From contig NZ_JAVHLD010000001.1 in assembly GCF_031082295.1 (NCBI RefSeq), positions 124,001 to 188,000 on the forward strand: a stretch of DNA of 64,000 nt. Direction: 5' to 3'. Positions 54,040-61,742 of this stretch are shown here, one piece after another (the first letter of the stretch is position 1; each line of letters opens with the position of its first letter). Under the pieces are notes generated by a model. It made no database searches. It was given only the letters and a program-made list of their open reading frames with translations, and was not told the DNA's origin. The stretch is from Humidesulfovibrio sp. Lineage in GTDB: Bacteria > Desulfobacterota > Desulfovibrionia > Desulfovibrionales > Desulfovibrionaceae. A program made the translations under genes and the position numbers.

Positions 54040-54662
54040 GTAGCGAGGTCTACGCTTTGGCTGGACTTTGGACAACATGGCCACAGCCTGGAAGCAGCCG
54101 AAGACAAGCCCCTGTTCTCTACAACATAACTACTTGATTTTACGTTATTCATTTGAAAAATTCGCAGTCTTGTACAAATAGCATACGTACTCGGAACGCT
54201 TGCAGAGTCTAGGCTAAGTGGCCTTCCGGCTGAATCCTCGACAACCCTGTTCAAAATATTATCAACATGGTAAAGTCTTAAAATCGACGAATTTCGAAAA
54301 ATATAACTGAATTTCAGCGATACTGAAATACCGCGTGGTCATGAAACCTGTGAAACATTTGTACGCTTGGATGCCACCTCGCCAACTCGGCGACCTTGCT
54401 CGCTTGGCGGCATACGGGCCTTCCCAGCCGATTCAAGCCACTTCCCACATACCAACCGGGAGAGTTCACGAATTCAAGGCGCTAGGCGACTTTGCGGGGC
54501 GCAGAGGAAAGAACAAGGCTAACATTTTGGATTATTTTAAATAATGCTGGAGGAAAGGCAGGAAGCCTTGAGAGACGGGCAACGAGAGAAAAACCTGAAA
54601 TCATATCCTATTCAAAAGGTTATTTCAATGGGCGTCAGAATTTTTCCCTATACCAACCTGCA
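54040..54662. other. AT-rich intergenic region upstream of dnaA (possible origin or promoter region)
   Basis: This 620-bp gap between dnaA and hsp20 is clearly richer in A+T than the rest of the window, especially 54115-54340. It holds one near-consensus DnaA box, TTATCAACA at 54259-54267 (one mismatch to TTATCCACA), and a 7-bp dyad at 54311-54329. No cluster of DnaA boxes is seen, so an origin is not supported. A 69-codon open frame at 54335-54544 lacks a ribosome-binding site and is not called. Confidence 0.5.
54311..54329. promoter_or_regulatory. 7-bp dyad in the dnaA upstream region
   Basis: ATTTCAG (54311-54317) and CTGAAAT (54323-54329) form a perfect inverted repeat with a 5-bp spacer. 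It may be a regulator site; no binding protein can be named. Confidence 0.35.
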
Positions 54663-55112
54663 TCATTCCAGCGTCAGCGTCCGTTTCAGGGGAGACATGG
54701 CGCTACGCCTCGGCACCGTGACGGTCAGCAACCCCTCGCGCAGGACCGCGCTGATGCCCGCATCATCGGTATCCTCGGGCAACGGGAAGCGACGGGCAAA
54801 AGCTCCGTGCGCCCGTTCCAACAAATGATAGGCGGTTTCGGTCTCATCGCAATCTGCGGGGCGCTCGCCACGCACCACCAGCGCCCCGTCGGCGATCTCC
54901 ACCAGAACCTGCTCGGGGGCAATGCCGGGCAGCTCGACACGAACAACAAGCGCCTGGGCCGTCTCCACGATATCGGCCAGAGGCATCCACACATACCCGG
55001 AACCGGGAACGCCAACGGGGCGTTGCCCCTGGCGAGCGGCATCCACCATCCTGTCCATCTGCTCGCGAAATTCGTCCAGGCCACGCCAAGGGTTCCATTC
55101 GCCTTTGCCCAT
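54663..55112 (-). CDS. Hsp20 family small heat-shock protein
   Basis: The 149-residue protein has the alpha-crystallin domain (about 45-140): MPLADIVETAQALVVRVELPGIAPEQVLVEIADGALVVRGER, with LREGLLTVTVPR near the end. It is an ATP-independent holdase in the cytoplasm. AGGAGGA lies upstream of the ATG at 55112, which is preferred over 55136. It is divergent from cydAB. No CIRCE element is seen in the gap. Confidence 0.92.
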   Translation of the reverse strand: MGKGEWNPWRGLDEFREQMDRMVDAARQGQRPVGVPGSGYVWMPLADIVETAQALVVRVELPGIAPEQVLVEIADGALVVRGERPADCDETETAYHLLERAHGAFARRFPLPEDTDDAGISAVLREGLLTVTVPRRSAMSPLKRTLTLE

Positions 55113-55288
55113 CTTGTCCTCCTTCGTGCGCCTCATATTTTAGGATACTCAGACAAGCTATGCAAGGTTGTCCGTCATTGGGCATTGCAATCTTTCTTAT
55201 TCTTGGTACTAATTTTTTGTTGCAAATTGCTAGCCATACCTTTATCAGTAATCATTCCTGTTCACAAATAGCAAAGGGGGGGGTTCTG

Positions 55289-56593
55289 ATGGATGTTCTC
55301 ATGCTCTCGCGGCTTCAGTTCGCAGCCGCAACCATGTTCCACTTCCTGTTCGTGCCGCTGACGCTTGGCATTTCGGTGCTTATCGCCTGCATGGAGACGG
55401 CCTACGCGCGCACGGGCAACGAAGTGTACAAACGCATGGCGAAATTCTGGGGGAAGCTGTTCCTGATCAATTTCACCTTGGGCGTTGTCACCGGCATCAC
55501 GCTGGAGTTCCAGTTCGGCACCAACTGGTCTCGCTACTCGGCCTACGTGGGTGACATCTTTGGCTCGCTGCTGGCGATTGAGGCCACGGCGGCCTTCTTC
55601 CTTGAGTCCACCTTTATCGGCGTCTGGCACTTCGGCTGGGAGAAGCTTTCCCCCAAGGCCCACGCCATCACCGCCTGGCTGGTGGCCGGCGCGAGCAATC
55701 TTTCAGCCATCTGGATCCTCATCGCCAACGGCTTCATGCAGAACCCGCTGGGCTTTGAGATCAGAAACGGCCGCGCCGAGCTGACCGACTTCGTGGCGGT
55801 CATCACCAATCCCTGGGCCTGGAACCAGTTCGTGCACGTTGTGTCGGGCTCCTTCTGCGTCGCGTCGTTCTTCATCGCGGGCATCAGCGCCTGGCACCTG
55901 CTGCGCAAGCAGAACGAGGAGTTCTTCCTCAAGTCCTTCCGCCTTGCCGTCTATGTCGGCCTGGCTTCCTCGGCCATCGTCGCCGGGCAGGGGCACATCC
56001 ACGGCAACCTGGTGGCCAAGCTGCAGCCGGTGAAGCTTGCGGCAATGGAATCGCACTGGGAGACCCGCAGCAACGCCCCCATGTATCTGCTGCAGATTCC
56101 TGACGAGAAGGGTGAGAAGAACCTGGTCGAGGCTTTGCCCGTTCCTGGCCTGCTGAGTTTCCTGGCCTACAACGATGCCAGCGCCGAGGTGAAGGGCCTG
56201 AAGGACTTTCCCGCCGAGGACCGCCCGCCCGTGGCCATCACCTTCCTTGCCTTCCGCGTCATGGTGGGCATCGGTACCCTCATGCCTCTCTTGATGCTCT
56301 TCGGCCTGCTCAAGAGCGATGTCCTGGCCAAGTACCCGCTGTACCTGAAGGCCATGGTCTGGGCCATTCCGCTGCCCTACCTGGGCATGCAGGCGGGCTG
56401 GGCCGTAGCAGAGGTCGGTCGCCAGCCCTGGATCGTGTACGGGCTCATGCGCACCTCCGACGCCGTCTCGCCCATCGCGGCCAGCCAGGCCGGAGCCTCG
56501 CTGGTGGCCATGGTGCTCCTGTACACCCTGCTCGGCGCGGCCGGTGCCTACTTGATGTTCACCTTCGCCCGCAAGGGCCCTGCGGACGCCTAA
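55289..56593 (+). CDS. cydA: Cytochrome bd-type quinol oxidase subunit I
   Basis: The 434-residue membrane protein has the CydA haem-ligand segments (RLQFAAATMFHFLFVPLTLG with the N-terminal histidine, and FVHVVSGSFCVASFF), an FGTNWSRYSAYVGDIFG segment and EVGRQPWIVYGLMRT. It reduces oxygen to water with quinol, at high affinity in family members. It is about 90 residues shorter than E. coli CydA, consistent with the short-Q-loop group. The start at 55289 is preferred; the frame from 55160 adds a hydrophobic stretch with no ribosome-binding site. It is 36 bp before cydB. Confidence 0.94.
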   Translation: MDVLMLSRLQFAAATMFHFLFVPLTLGISVLIACMETAYARTGNEVYKRMAKFWGKLFLINFTLGVVTGITLEFQFGTNWSRYSAYVGDIFGSLLAIEATAAFFLESTFIGVWHFGWEKLSPKAHAITAWLVAGASNLSAIWILIANGFMQNPLGFEIRNGRAELTDFVAVITNPWAWNQFVHVVSGSFCVASFFIAGISAWHLLRKQNEEFFLKSFRLAVYVGLASSAIVAGQGHIHGNLVAKLQPVKLAAMESHWETRSNAPMYLLQIPDEKGEKNLVEALPVPGLLSFLAYNDASAEVKGLKDFPAEDRPPVAITFLAFRVMVGIGTLMPLLMLFGLLKSDVLAKYPLYLKAMVWAIPLPYLGMQAGWAVAEVGRQPWIVYGLMRTSDAVSPIAASQAGASLVAMVLLYTLLGAAGAYLMFTFARKGPADA

Positions 56594-56629
56594 ACCGTCC
56601 CATCAAAAGCCAACACAAGGGAGTCTGCT

Positions 56630-57646
56630 ATGTTCGAGACCATCTGGTTTTTGCTCTGGGGAGTGCTTTGGGCTGTCTACTTCGTGCTGGACGGCTTTGA
56701 CCTGGGCATCGGCACCTTGATGCCGTTCCTGGCCAAAAACGACTACGAAAAACGCGTCATGTACAACGCTGGCGGCCCGTTCTGGGACGGCAACGAGGTT
56801 TGGCTCCTGTCCGCAGGCGGCGTGACCTTCGCAGCCTTCCCCCAGGCCTACGCCACCATGTTCAGCGGGCTTTACTCGGCGCTCATGCTGCTGCTGTTCG
56901 CGCTGATCCTGCGCGGCGTGTCCTTTGAATTCCGCGGCAAGGTGGAGAGCGAGACCTGGCGCAAGATATGGGACACCTGCCAAGTCCTGGGCAGCTTCCT
57001 GCCTGCGCTGCTGCTTGGCGTGGCCTTCGCCAACCTGTTCCACGGCCTGCCCATCAACGAGGCCCACGTGAACACCGGCGGCCTGTTCGACCTGCTGAAC
57101 CCCTACGGCCTGCTCGGCGGCGTGTTCTTCGTGGCCATGTTCTGCCTGCACGGGGCGCTGTGGCTGTCCATCCGCGCCAGGGGCGAGCTCCAGGCACGGG
57201 CCGCGGCCACCGCGGCGAAGCTCTGGCCTGCCGTGCTGGTGCTGGTGCTGGCCTTTCTGGCGTACACCTTCGTCAACACCAAGCTCTTCGGCAACTACTT
57301 CAAGAACCCGCACCTGTTCCTGATCCTGGTGGCGGCCGTGGCCGGACTGGTGATGTCGCGGGTGTACCTGGCCCAGGGCCACTACTGGAAGGCGTGGGGC
57401 GGCTCGGCGGTGTTCATCGCATGCGTGGCCATGTTCGGCGTGGTGGGCCTGTTCCCGTCCATCCTCATCTCCACACTGAACCCGCTCTGGAGCCTGACCA
57501 TCCACAACGCCGCCTCCTCGCAGCTGACGCTCAAGATCATGCTCGGCGTGGCGCTGGTGTTCGTGCCCCTAGTCATCGCCTACCAGACCTGGTCGCTCAT
57601 GACCTTCAGCAAGGCCATCAACTCCGAGCACGACCTGGAATACTAG
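56630..57646 (+). CDS. cydB: Cytochrome bd-type quinol oxidase subunit II
   Basis: The 338-residue membrane protein (about 8 segments) has the CydB features LDGFDLGIGTLMPFLAKND, GPFWDGNEVWLLSAGGVTFAAFPQAYA and the C-terminal VPLVIAYQTWSLMTF. It pairs with CydA in the inner membrane. GGGAG precedes the ATG. No cydX or cydDC genes are adjacent. In a presumed anaerobe this complex would serve oxygen detoxification. Confidence 0.96.
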   Translation: MFETIWFLLWGVLWAVYFVLDGFDLGIGTLMPFLAKNDYEKRVMYNAGGPFWDGNEVWLLSAGGVTFAAFPQAYATMFSGLYSALMLLLFALILRGVSFEFRGKVESETWRKIWDTCQVLGSFLPALLLGVAFANLFHGLPINEAHVNTGGLFDLLNPYGLLGGVFFVAMFCLHGALWLSIRARGELQARAAATAAKLWPAVLVLVLAFLAYTFVNTKLFGNYFKNPHLFLILVAAVAGLVMSRVYLAQGHYWKAWGGSAVFIACVAMFGVVGLFPSILISTLNPLWSLTIHNAASSQLTLKIMLGVALVFVPLVIAYQTWSLMTFSKAINSEHDLEY

Positions 57647-57661
57647 TCCGCTCGCACGATC

Positions 57662-57705
57662 AAAAACAAAGGGCCGCTTCCGATGCATGGAGGCGGCCCT
57701 TTTCG
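57662..57705. terminator. Bidirectional terminator between cydB and the cNMP-binding gene
   Basis: GGGCCGCTTCC-GATGCAT-GGAGGCGGCCC has A-rich DNA on the left (AAAAACAAA) and TTTTCGTT on the right. It can end both the plus-strand cydAB transcript and the convergent minus-strand unit. Confidence 0.88.
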
Positions 57706-57723
57706 TTCTCTCGGAAGAGAGGC

Positions 57724-58242
57724 TTACGTGACGCTCTTGCGCAGCGACAGCGCAAGCGCCGTGGTCAGCTTGACCACCTCTGCGTTGGAGCGGCGGATGG
57801 TGGCGGCCATGCGCTTGCCCAGCGTGAGCAGGAGCTTCACGCCCAGTTCCGGCTCGCGCCGTGCGAGATCGAAAAACTGCTCGCGGCTGGTGACGAGAAA
57901 CGTGGAGTCCGTAATGGCCGTCACCGTGGCCGAGCGCTGGTCCGAGTCGATGAGCGCGACCTCGCCAAAGACCGGGTGGCTGGTGTCGTCCAAGGTGGCC
58001 AGCACCTTGCGCGGGGAGGCCATGTTCAGCAGCGGAACGCTCATTCCCGCCATGAGCATGGCCTTGGAGATCTGCACGCGCCCGCGCACCAGAATGTACA
58101 TCTCCTCGCCGGTCTGGCCCTCGGCAACCACAACGCTCCCGGCCGGGCGGGTCTCCTCGTGGAAGATGGACTCGACCTTGCCGATCTCGGCGGCGTCTAG
58201 GCCATGGAACACCGGTATGGTGGAGAAATCCATGACGCTCAT
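57724..58242 (-). CDS. Stand-alone cyclic-nucleotide-binding domain protein
   Basis: The 172-residue protein is a single CRP-like cNMP-binding domain (about 8-140). The phosphate-binding cassette FGEVALIDSDQRSATVTA keeps the glutamate and the arginine-Ser/Ala-Thr of cAMP/cGMP binders. The C-terminal 40 residues are helical and lack the helix-turn-helix of Crp/Fnr regulators. Its ATG overlaps the stop of the potassium channel gene (4 bp), so it is probably a separate ligand-sensing subunit for that channel; the partnership is inference. Confidence 0.85.
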   Translation of the reverse strand: MSVMDFSTIPVFHGLDAAEIGKVESIFHEETRPAGSVVVAEGQTGEEMYILVRGRVQISKAMLMAGMSVPLLNMASPRKVLATLDDTSHPVFGEVALIDSDQRSATVTAITDSTFLVTSREQFFDLARREPELGVKLLLTLGKRMAATIRRSNAEVVKLTTALALSLRKSVT

Positions 58243-59393
58243 GACTTGTCTTCCCCTGCGTCCGCACGCAGCACCAGCACGCCGTCATAGTTGGCAAGGG
58301 GCTGGCCGTCCGGGGGATTCACCAGCACGCTGGCGCCCTGGCTGCCGAGCTTGGTCTCCCGGCCGTGGGACTGGAACAGCTCCAGGATGAACTGGTCCAG
58401 GGCCGAGCCGGCGTCGAGGATGTCCTCCAGGGCGAGGCTGCGCGCGGTTTGGCACAGGGCCAGGGCCAGGCTGCCGTCCTTGCGGCGCAGGTTGGCGGAG
58501 AGCTCTCCCCAACTGCCGGCCCTGTCCTGCTCCGAGAGGCGACGCAGACTGAGGCCCGGGCGCCCCTGAAGGCCGAGCATGGTCTGGAGCAGGCTCCAGG
58601 CCGGGGGCGCGGTGCCAAGCAGGGCCAGCACGCCGCTTGAAATCTCGCCCCGGTCGATGAGGTCGGTGACGCCGGCGCGCAGCAGGTGCACGCGGTTCTC
58701 GGCCATGGCCGCCTCGGCGTAGATGGGGACCTTTGGCGCCATGCCGCGCACGGTGAGGGCCGCGTAAATGCTCTGCTGGTCGGACTCGTGCGGGGGCATG
58801 TTGTCCTGGCGCAGGATGTAGATGAGCGAGGCGTTGTCCGGCCTGGCCTTGTGCACCACGTTTTCCTGGGCGATCTTGCCCGACACGAAGAACAACCGCT
58901 CGCCCAGGTCGAGCTGGAAGGCGATCTCGTCGCGGCGTTCCTGGGGCAGGTCCGTGACCAGCACCAGCCCGTCCCGGTCCAACAGGCCGTTATCGCGCAG
59001 GCCGCGCACCAGCCCAGGGACCGAGGAGTTCCAACCAAGGATGATGACGTGCCCGCTGATTTTCACTTCCAGGAGCCCCTTGCGTTTCTTGGCCTTGCGC
59101 TCCACCAGGAGCGAGGCCAGGTTGCCGGTGAGGGTGGAGACCAGGCCGATGCCGCTGGCCATGACAAGGATGCCGATGATCTTTCCGGTGTTGGTGGCGG
59201 GCACGATGTCGCCATAGCCCACGGTGGTCATGGTGACCACGCTCCACCACAGGGCGGCGAACAGCCCAGGCACGGTGGTGCGGCTCTCAAGCAGATAGAT
59301 GCACGTGGAGCTCACGGTCAGGAGCACCACGATGGCAAGGGCGAGCTTGAAGGTGCCGCCCCGCATCCAGTCAGGCAGCGGGAGCTTGTTCAC
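58239..59393 (-). CDS. Two-TM potassium channel with RCK (TrkA-N) domain
   Basis: The 384-residue protein has TM1 (about 15-35), a pore helix with selectivity filter TTVGYGD (about 57-63) and TM2, followed by an RCK Rossmann domain (GHVIILGWNSSVPGLVRGL, about 114) and a C-terminal region of about 130 residues. The layout is that of MthK-type ligand-gated channels. The Rossmann motif GWNSSV departs from GxGxxG. The last gene of the pair is a cNMP-binding protein, so gating by cyclic nucleotide as well as by the RCK ligand is possible. Confidence 0.88.
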   Translation of the reverse strand: MNKLPLPDWMRGGTFKLALAIVVLLTVSSTCIYLLESRTTVPGLFAALWWSVVTMTTVGYGDIVPATNTGKIIGILVMASGIGLVSTLTGNLASLLVERKAKKRKGLLEVKISGHVIILGWNSSVPGLVRGLRDNGLLDRDGLVLVTDLPQERRDEIAFQLDLGERLFFVSGKIAQENVVHKARPDNASLIYILRQDNMPPHESDQQSIYAALTVRGMAPKVPIYAEAAMAENRVHLLRAGVTDLIDRGEISSGVLALLGTAPPAWSLLQTMLGLQGRPGLSLRRLSEQDRAGSWGELSANLRRKDGSLALALCQTARSLALEDILDAGSALDQFILELFQSHGRETKLGSQGASVLVNPPDGQPLANYDGVLVLRADAGEDKS

Positions 59394-59490
59394 GATTCCG
59401 GATATTCCTTTGCGAACGAATGATACTCATACGCAGTGTATCAGACGCTCCGCAGGAATCAAGGTGGAAGTGGCGGGAGTCCCCGGCGGT

Positions 59491-60933
59491 TCAATCGTCC
59501 TTTTGCACCACGTGATGCCGAGGCTCCGGCCGCACGCGGAACAGGGGACGACGCAGGAACGACAAGACCCCGGCCAGGAAGGAGAAGGCCGCGCCCGCCG
59601 TAAGCGCCGCGCGAAAGCCCGTGCTGAAGGCCTCGACCGTGTCCAGGCCCGCAACCTGCGCCCGGCCCTGGGCCACGCTGAACACGGTGATGGCCGCTGC
59701 GATGCCCGAGACCATGCCCACGTTGCGCACAAGGGCCAGAAAGCCCCCCACCAGGCCGATCTTGTCCTGGGGCGCGCTGGTCAGCACGGAGTTGTTGTTG
59801 GGCGACATGTAGATGCCCACCCCAAGGCCGATGACGACCTGCCCCAGAAACACGCGCCACAGGGGGGTGCTCGGCACGAACAGCGACTGCCCGAGCAGGC
59901 CCACGCACAGGATGGAAAGCCCGACGGTGGTCAGGGTGGCGAAGTTGACGCGCTCGGACAGGTAGCCGCTGAGCGGGGAAACCACGGCCATGACCAGCGG
60001 CAAGGTGGAGAGCACGATGCCGGTCATGAACGGGGTGAGGTTCAGCTGCCCCTGCAGGTAGAACGGCAGCAGGATGGCGTTGGAAAACATGGACATGAAG
60101 GCCAGGAAGGCCACGATGTTGCCTGACAAAAACGGCCAGATGCGGAAAAGCGAGAGGTCGATCATGGGGTGGTTGGTGCGCTTTTCCCACAGCACGAAGC
60201 AGGGAAAGGCCACCAGGGCGACCAGCGCGCTGGCGAAAACCTCGGGCGAGGTCCAGCCCCAGTCGCGGCCGTGGGTCATGACCAGCAGCAGCCCGATCAT
60301 GGCCGCGGCGAAAAGCGCCGCGCCAGCGAGATCCAGCGTTTCGTCGCGCAGGCGCTCGAGCGGGGGCAGAAAACGCCGCGTGAGCCACAGCCCGGCCATG
60401 CCGATGGGCAAATTCACGTAAAATACGCTGCGCCAGCCGAAAGCCTGGATCATGAGGCCGCCCAGGCCGGGGCCGGTTAGCGAGCCCAGGGCCACGGTCA
60501 TGCCGATGATGCCGAGCGCACGGCCGCGTGTCGCGCCGGGGAAGGCCGCCATGATGATGGCCGGCCCATTGGCCATGAGCATGGCCGCGCCCACGCCCTG
60601 AAGCAGGCGCGCGCCGACGAGGGCCATGAGGTTCGGGGCCGCGCCGCAAATCATGGACGCCGCGGTGAAGGCGATGAAGCCGAGGGAGTACATGCGGCGG
60701 CGGCCATACATGTCGCCCATGCGCCCGAACAGCGGCAGCAGGCATGAGATGACCAGAAAGTAGCCCGTGACGCACCACTGGACTTCCGGCAAACTGGCCG
60801 CGAAGTTCTGCGCCACGGTGGGCAAGGCCGTGTTCACAATGCCCGAGTCCAGCGTGGCCATGAAGGTGCCGGAGGCGGCCACGCTGAATGCTCGCCAGTC
60901 GCCGGACGGCTGCTTCATTTCCTGCTGCTGCAT
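59491..60933 (-). CDS. DHA2-family (EmrB/QacA) MFS drug exporter
   Basis: The 480-residue protein has about 14 membrane segments and the DHA2 motifs: TLDSGIVNTALPTVAQNF (motif D1), GRMGDMYGRRRMY (motif A) and GLGGLMIQAFGWRSVFYVNLPIG (motif C then segment 6). It exports drugs or metabolites by proton antiport. GGGGAGGAAT upstream fixes the start at 60933; the frame to 60987 overlaps the operator region. It is divergent from the TetR gene 100 bp away. Confidence 0.93.
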   Translation of the reverse strand: MQQQEMKQPSGDWRAFSVAASGTFMATLDSGIVNTALPTVAQNFAASLPEVQWCVTGYFLVISCLLPLFGRMGDMYGRRRMYSLGFIAFTAASMICGAAPNLMALVGARLLQGVGAAMLMANGPAIIMAAFPGATRGRALGIIGMTVALGSLTGPGLGGLMIQAFGWRSVFYVNLPIGMAGLWLTRRFLPPLERLRDETLDLAGAALFAAAMIGLLLVMTHGRDWGWTSPEVFASALVALVAFPCFVLWEKRTNHPMIDLSLFRIWPFLSGNIVAFLAFMSMFSNAILLPFYLQGQLNLTPFMTGIVLSTLPLVMAVVSPLSGYLSERVNFATLTTVGLSILCVGLLGQSLFVPSTPLWRVFLGQVVIGLGVGIYMSPNNNSVLTSAPQDKIGLVGGFLALVRNVGMVSGIAAAITVFSVAQGRAQVAGLDTVEAFSTGFRAALTAGAAFSFLAGVLSFLRRPLFRVRPEPRHHVVQKDD

Positions 60934-60958
60934 ATTCCTCCCCGCATTTGCGCGGTGT

Positions 60959-60982
60959 GGTGTCAGTATTCCATTTGACACC
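60959..60982. promoter_or_regulatory. Dyad operator between MFS and TetR genes
   Basis: GGTGTCA (60959-60965) and TGACACC (60976-60982) form a perfect 7-bp inverted repeat with a 10-bp spacer. It overlaps the -35 of the tetR promoter and lies inside the probable MFS promoter, as expected for a TetR operator. Confidence 0.65.
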
Positions 60983-61003
60983 CTCAATCAAGCGTTTTAA
61001 TCT
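60975..61003 (+). promoter_or_regulatory. Sigma-70-type promoter for the TetR/efflux genes
   Basis: TTGACA (60975-60980), a 17-bp spacer and TAATCT (60998-61003) stand 30 bp before the TetR ATG. The -35 is a perfect match; the -10 is a moderate one. A TTGATT-N17-TACTGA pair on the minus strand in the same gap may serve the MFS gene. Confidence 0.6.
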
Positions 61004-61033
61004 AGCGTTTCAAATCGCAGCAAGGAGAGTCGC

Positions 61034-61705
61034 ATGGCCCTGGATTCCGGTGAGGACACAAAGCGGAGGCTCTTGGACGCCGCCGGAGAGGTATTCTCCA
61101 GGCAGGGATACAAGGCCGCCACGGTGCGCACCATCTGCCGCATGGCCGGAGCCAACGTGGCCGCCGTGCACTACCATTTCGGCGGCAAGGAGGGGCTCTA
61201 CTCGGCCCTGCTTTCCGAGGCCTTTGAAACCGGCCTGCGGCGCTATCCGCCGGACATGGGCCTGCCTGCGGACGCCCCGGCCGAAGCAAGGCTTTACGCC
61301 TTCATCCACTCCTTTCTCCTGCGCATGCTGGGCGAAGGCAAGAGCGCCTGGTGCGGCAAGCTCATGGACCGCGAAATGCGCGACCCCACTCCGGCCCTCG
61401 ATTCGCTGGTGCAGCGCCACATCCTGCCGCTGTCCGAGCAGCTGCGCGGCATCGTGGCCCAGCTCCTCGGCAACGGCGCAGAACCCGATGCCCCGCAAAC
61501 CCGCCTGTGTGCCATGAGCATCGCGGGCCAATGCCAGTACGTGTTCCGCTCCAAGGCCATCATCGACCGCCTGGCTCCGGAGATGCGCTTCGACGAGGCG
61601 GGCATTCGGGCATTGGCCGGACATATCACGCGCTTTTCGCTTTGCGCCCTGAAGAACTTCGCCGATTCCGCCGAAATGGCAGACAAGATTGGCTGCCCCC
61701 CCTAG
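61034..61705 (+). CDS. TetR/AcrR-family transcriptional regulator
   Basis: The 223-residue protein has the TetR N-terminal HTH: LLDAAGEVFSRQGYKAATVRTICRMAGANVAAVHYHFGGKEGLYSALL (about residues 13-60). The C-terminal ligand domain resembles the CerR-type family (DUF1956), with the segment GKSAWCGKLMDREMRDPTPA. CAAGGAGAG lies upstream of the ATG. Its position between a divergent MFS exporter and a co-directional RND set makes it the probable repressor of both. Confidence 0.93.
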   Translation: MALDSGEDTKRRLLDAAGEVFSRQGYKAATVRTICRMAGANVAAVHYHFGGKEGLYSALLSEAFETGLRRYPPDMGLPADAPAEARLYAFIHSFLLRMLGEGKSAWCGKLMDREMRDPTPALDSLVQRHILPLSEQLRGIVAQLLGNGAEPDAPQTRLCAMSIAGQCQYVFRSKAIIDRLAPEMRFDEAGIRALAGHITRFSLCALKNFADSAEMADKIGCPP

Positions 61706-61742
61706 GGCGCAATCCCATACGTTTCTCAAAGGACCTCACCGG

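Noticed and set aside
54040-54340. Chromosomal replication origin
   Set aside because: Only one near-consensus DnaA box was found, and the usual neighbours (dnaN, gyrB, rpmH) are absent; kept as an AT-rich region only.
54335-54544. 69-codon open frame in the dnaA-hsp20 gap
   Set aside because: It has no ribosome-binding site, no recognisable similarity and ends in AT-rich non-coding DNA; length alone is not convincing.
59459-60991. 510-codon frame overlapping the MFS exporter on the same strand
   Set aside because: It is out of frame with the 14-TM protein, is Arg/His/Gly-rich and has no membrane segments; the exporter frame has a proper ribosome-binding site and motifs.
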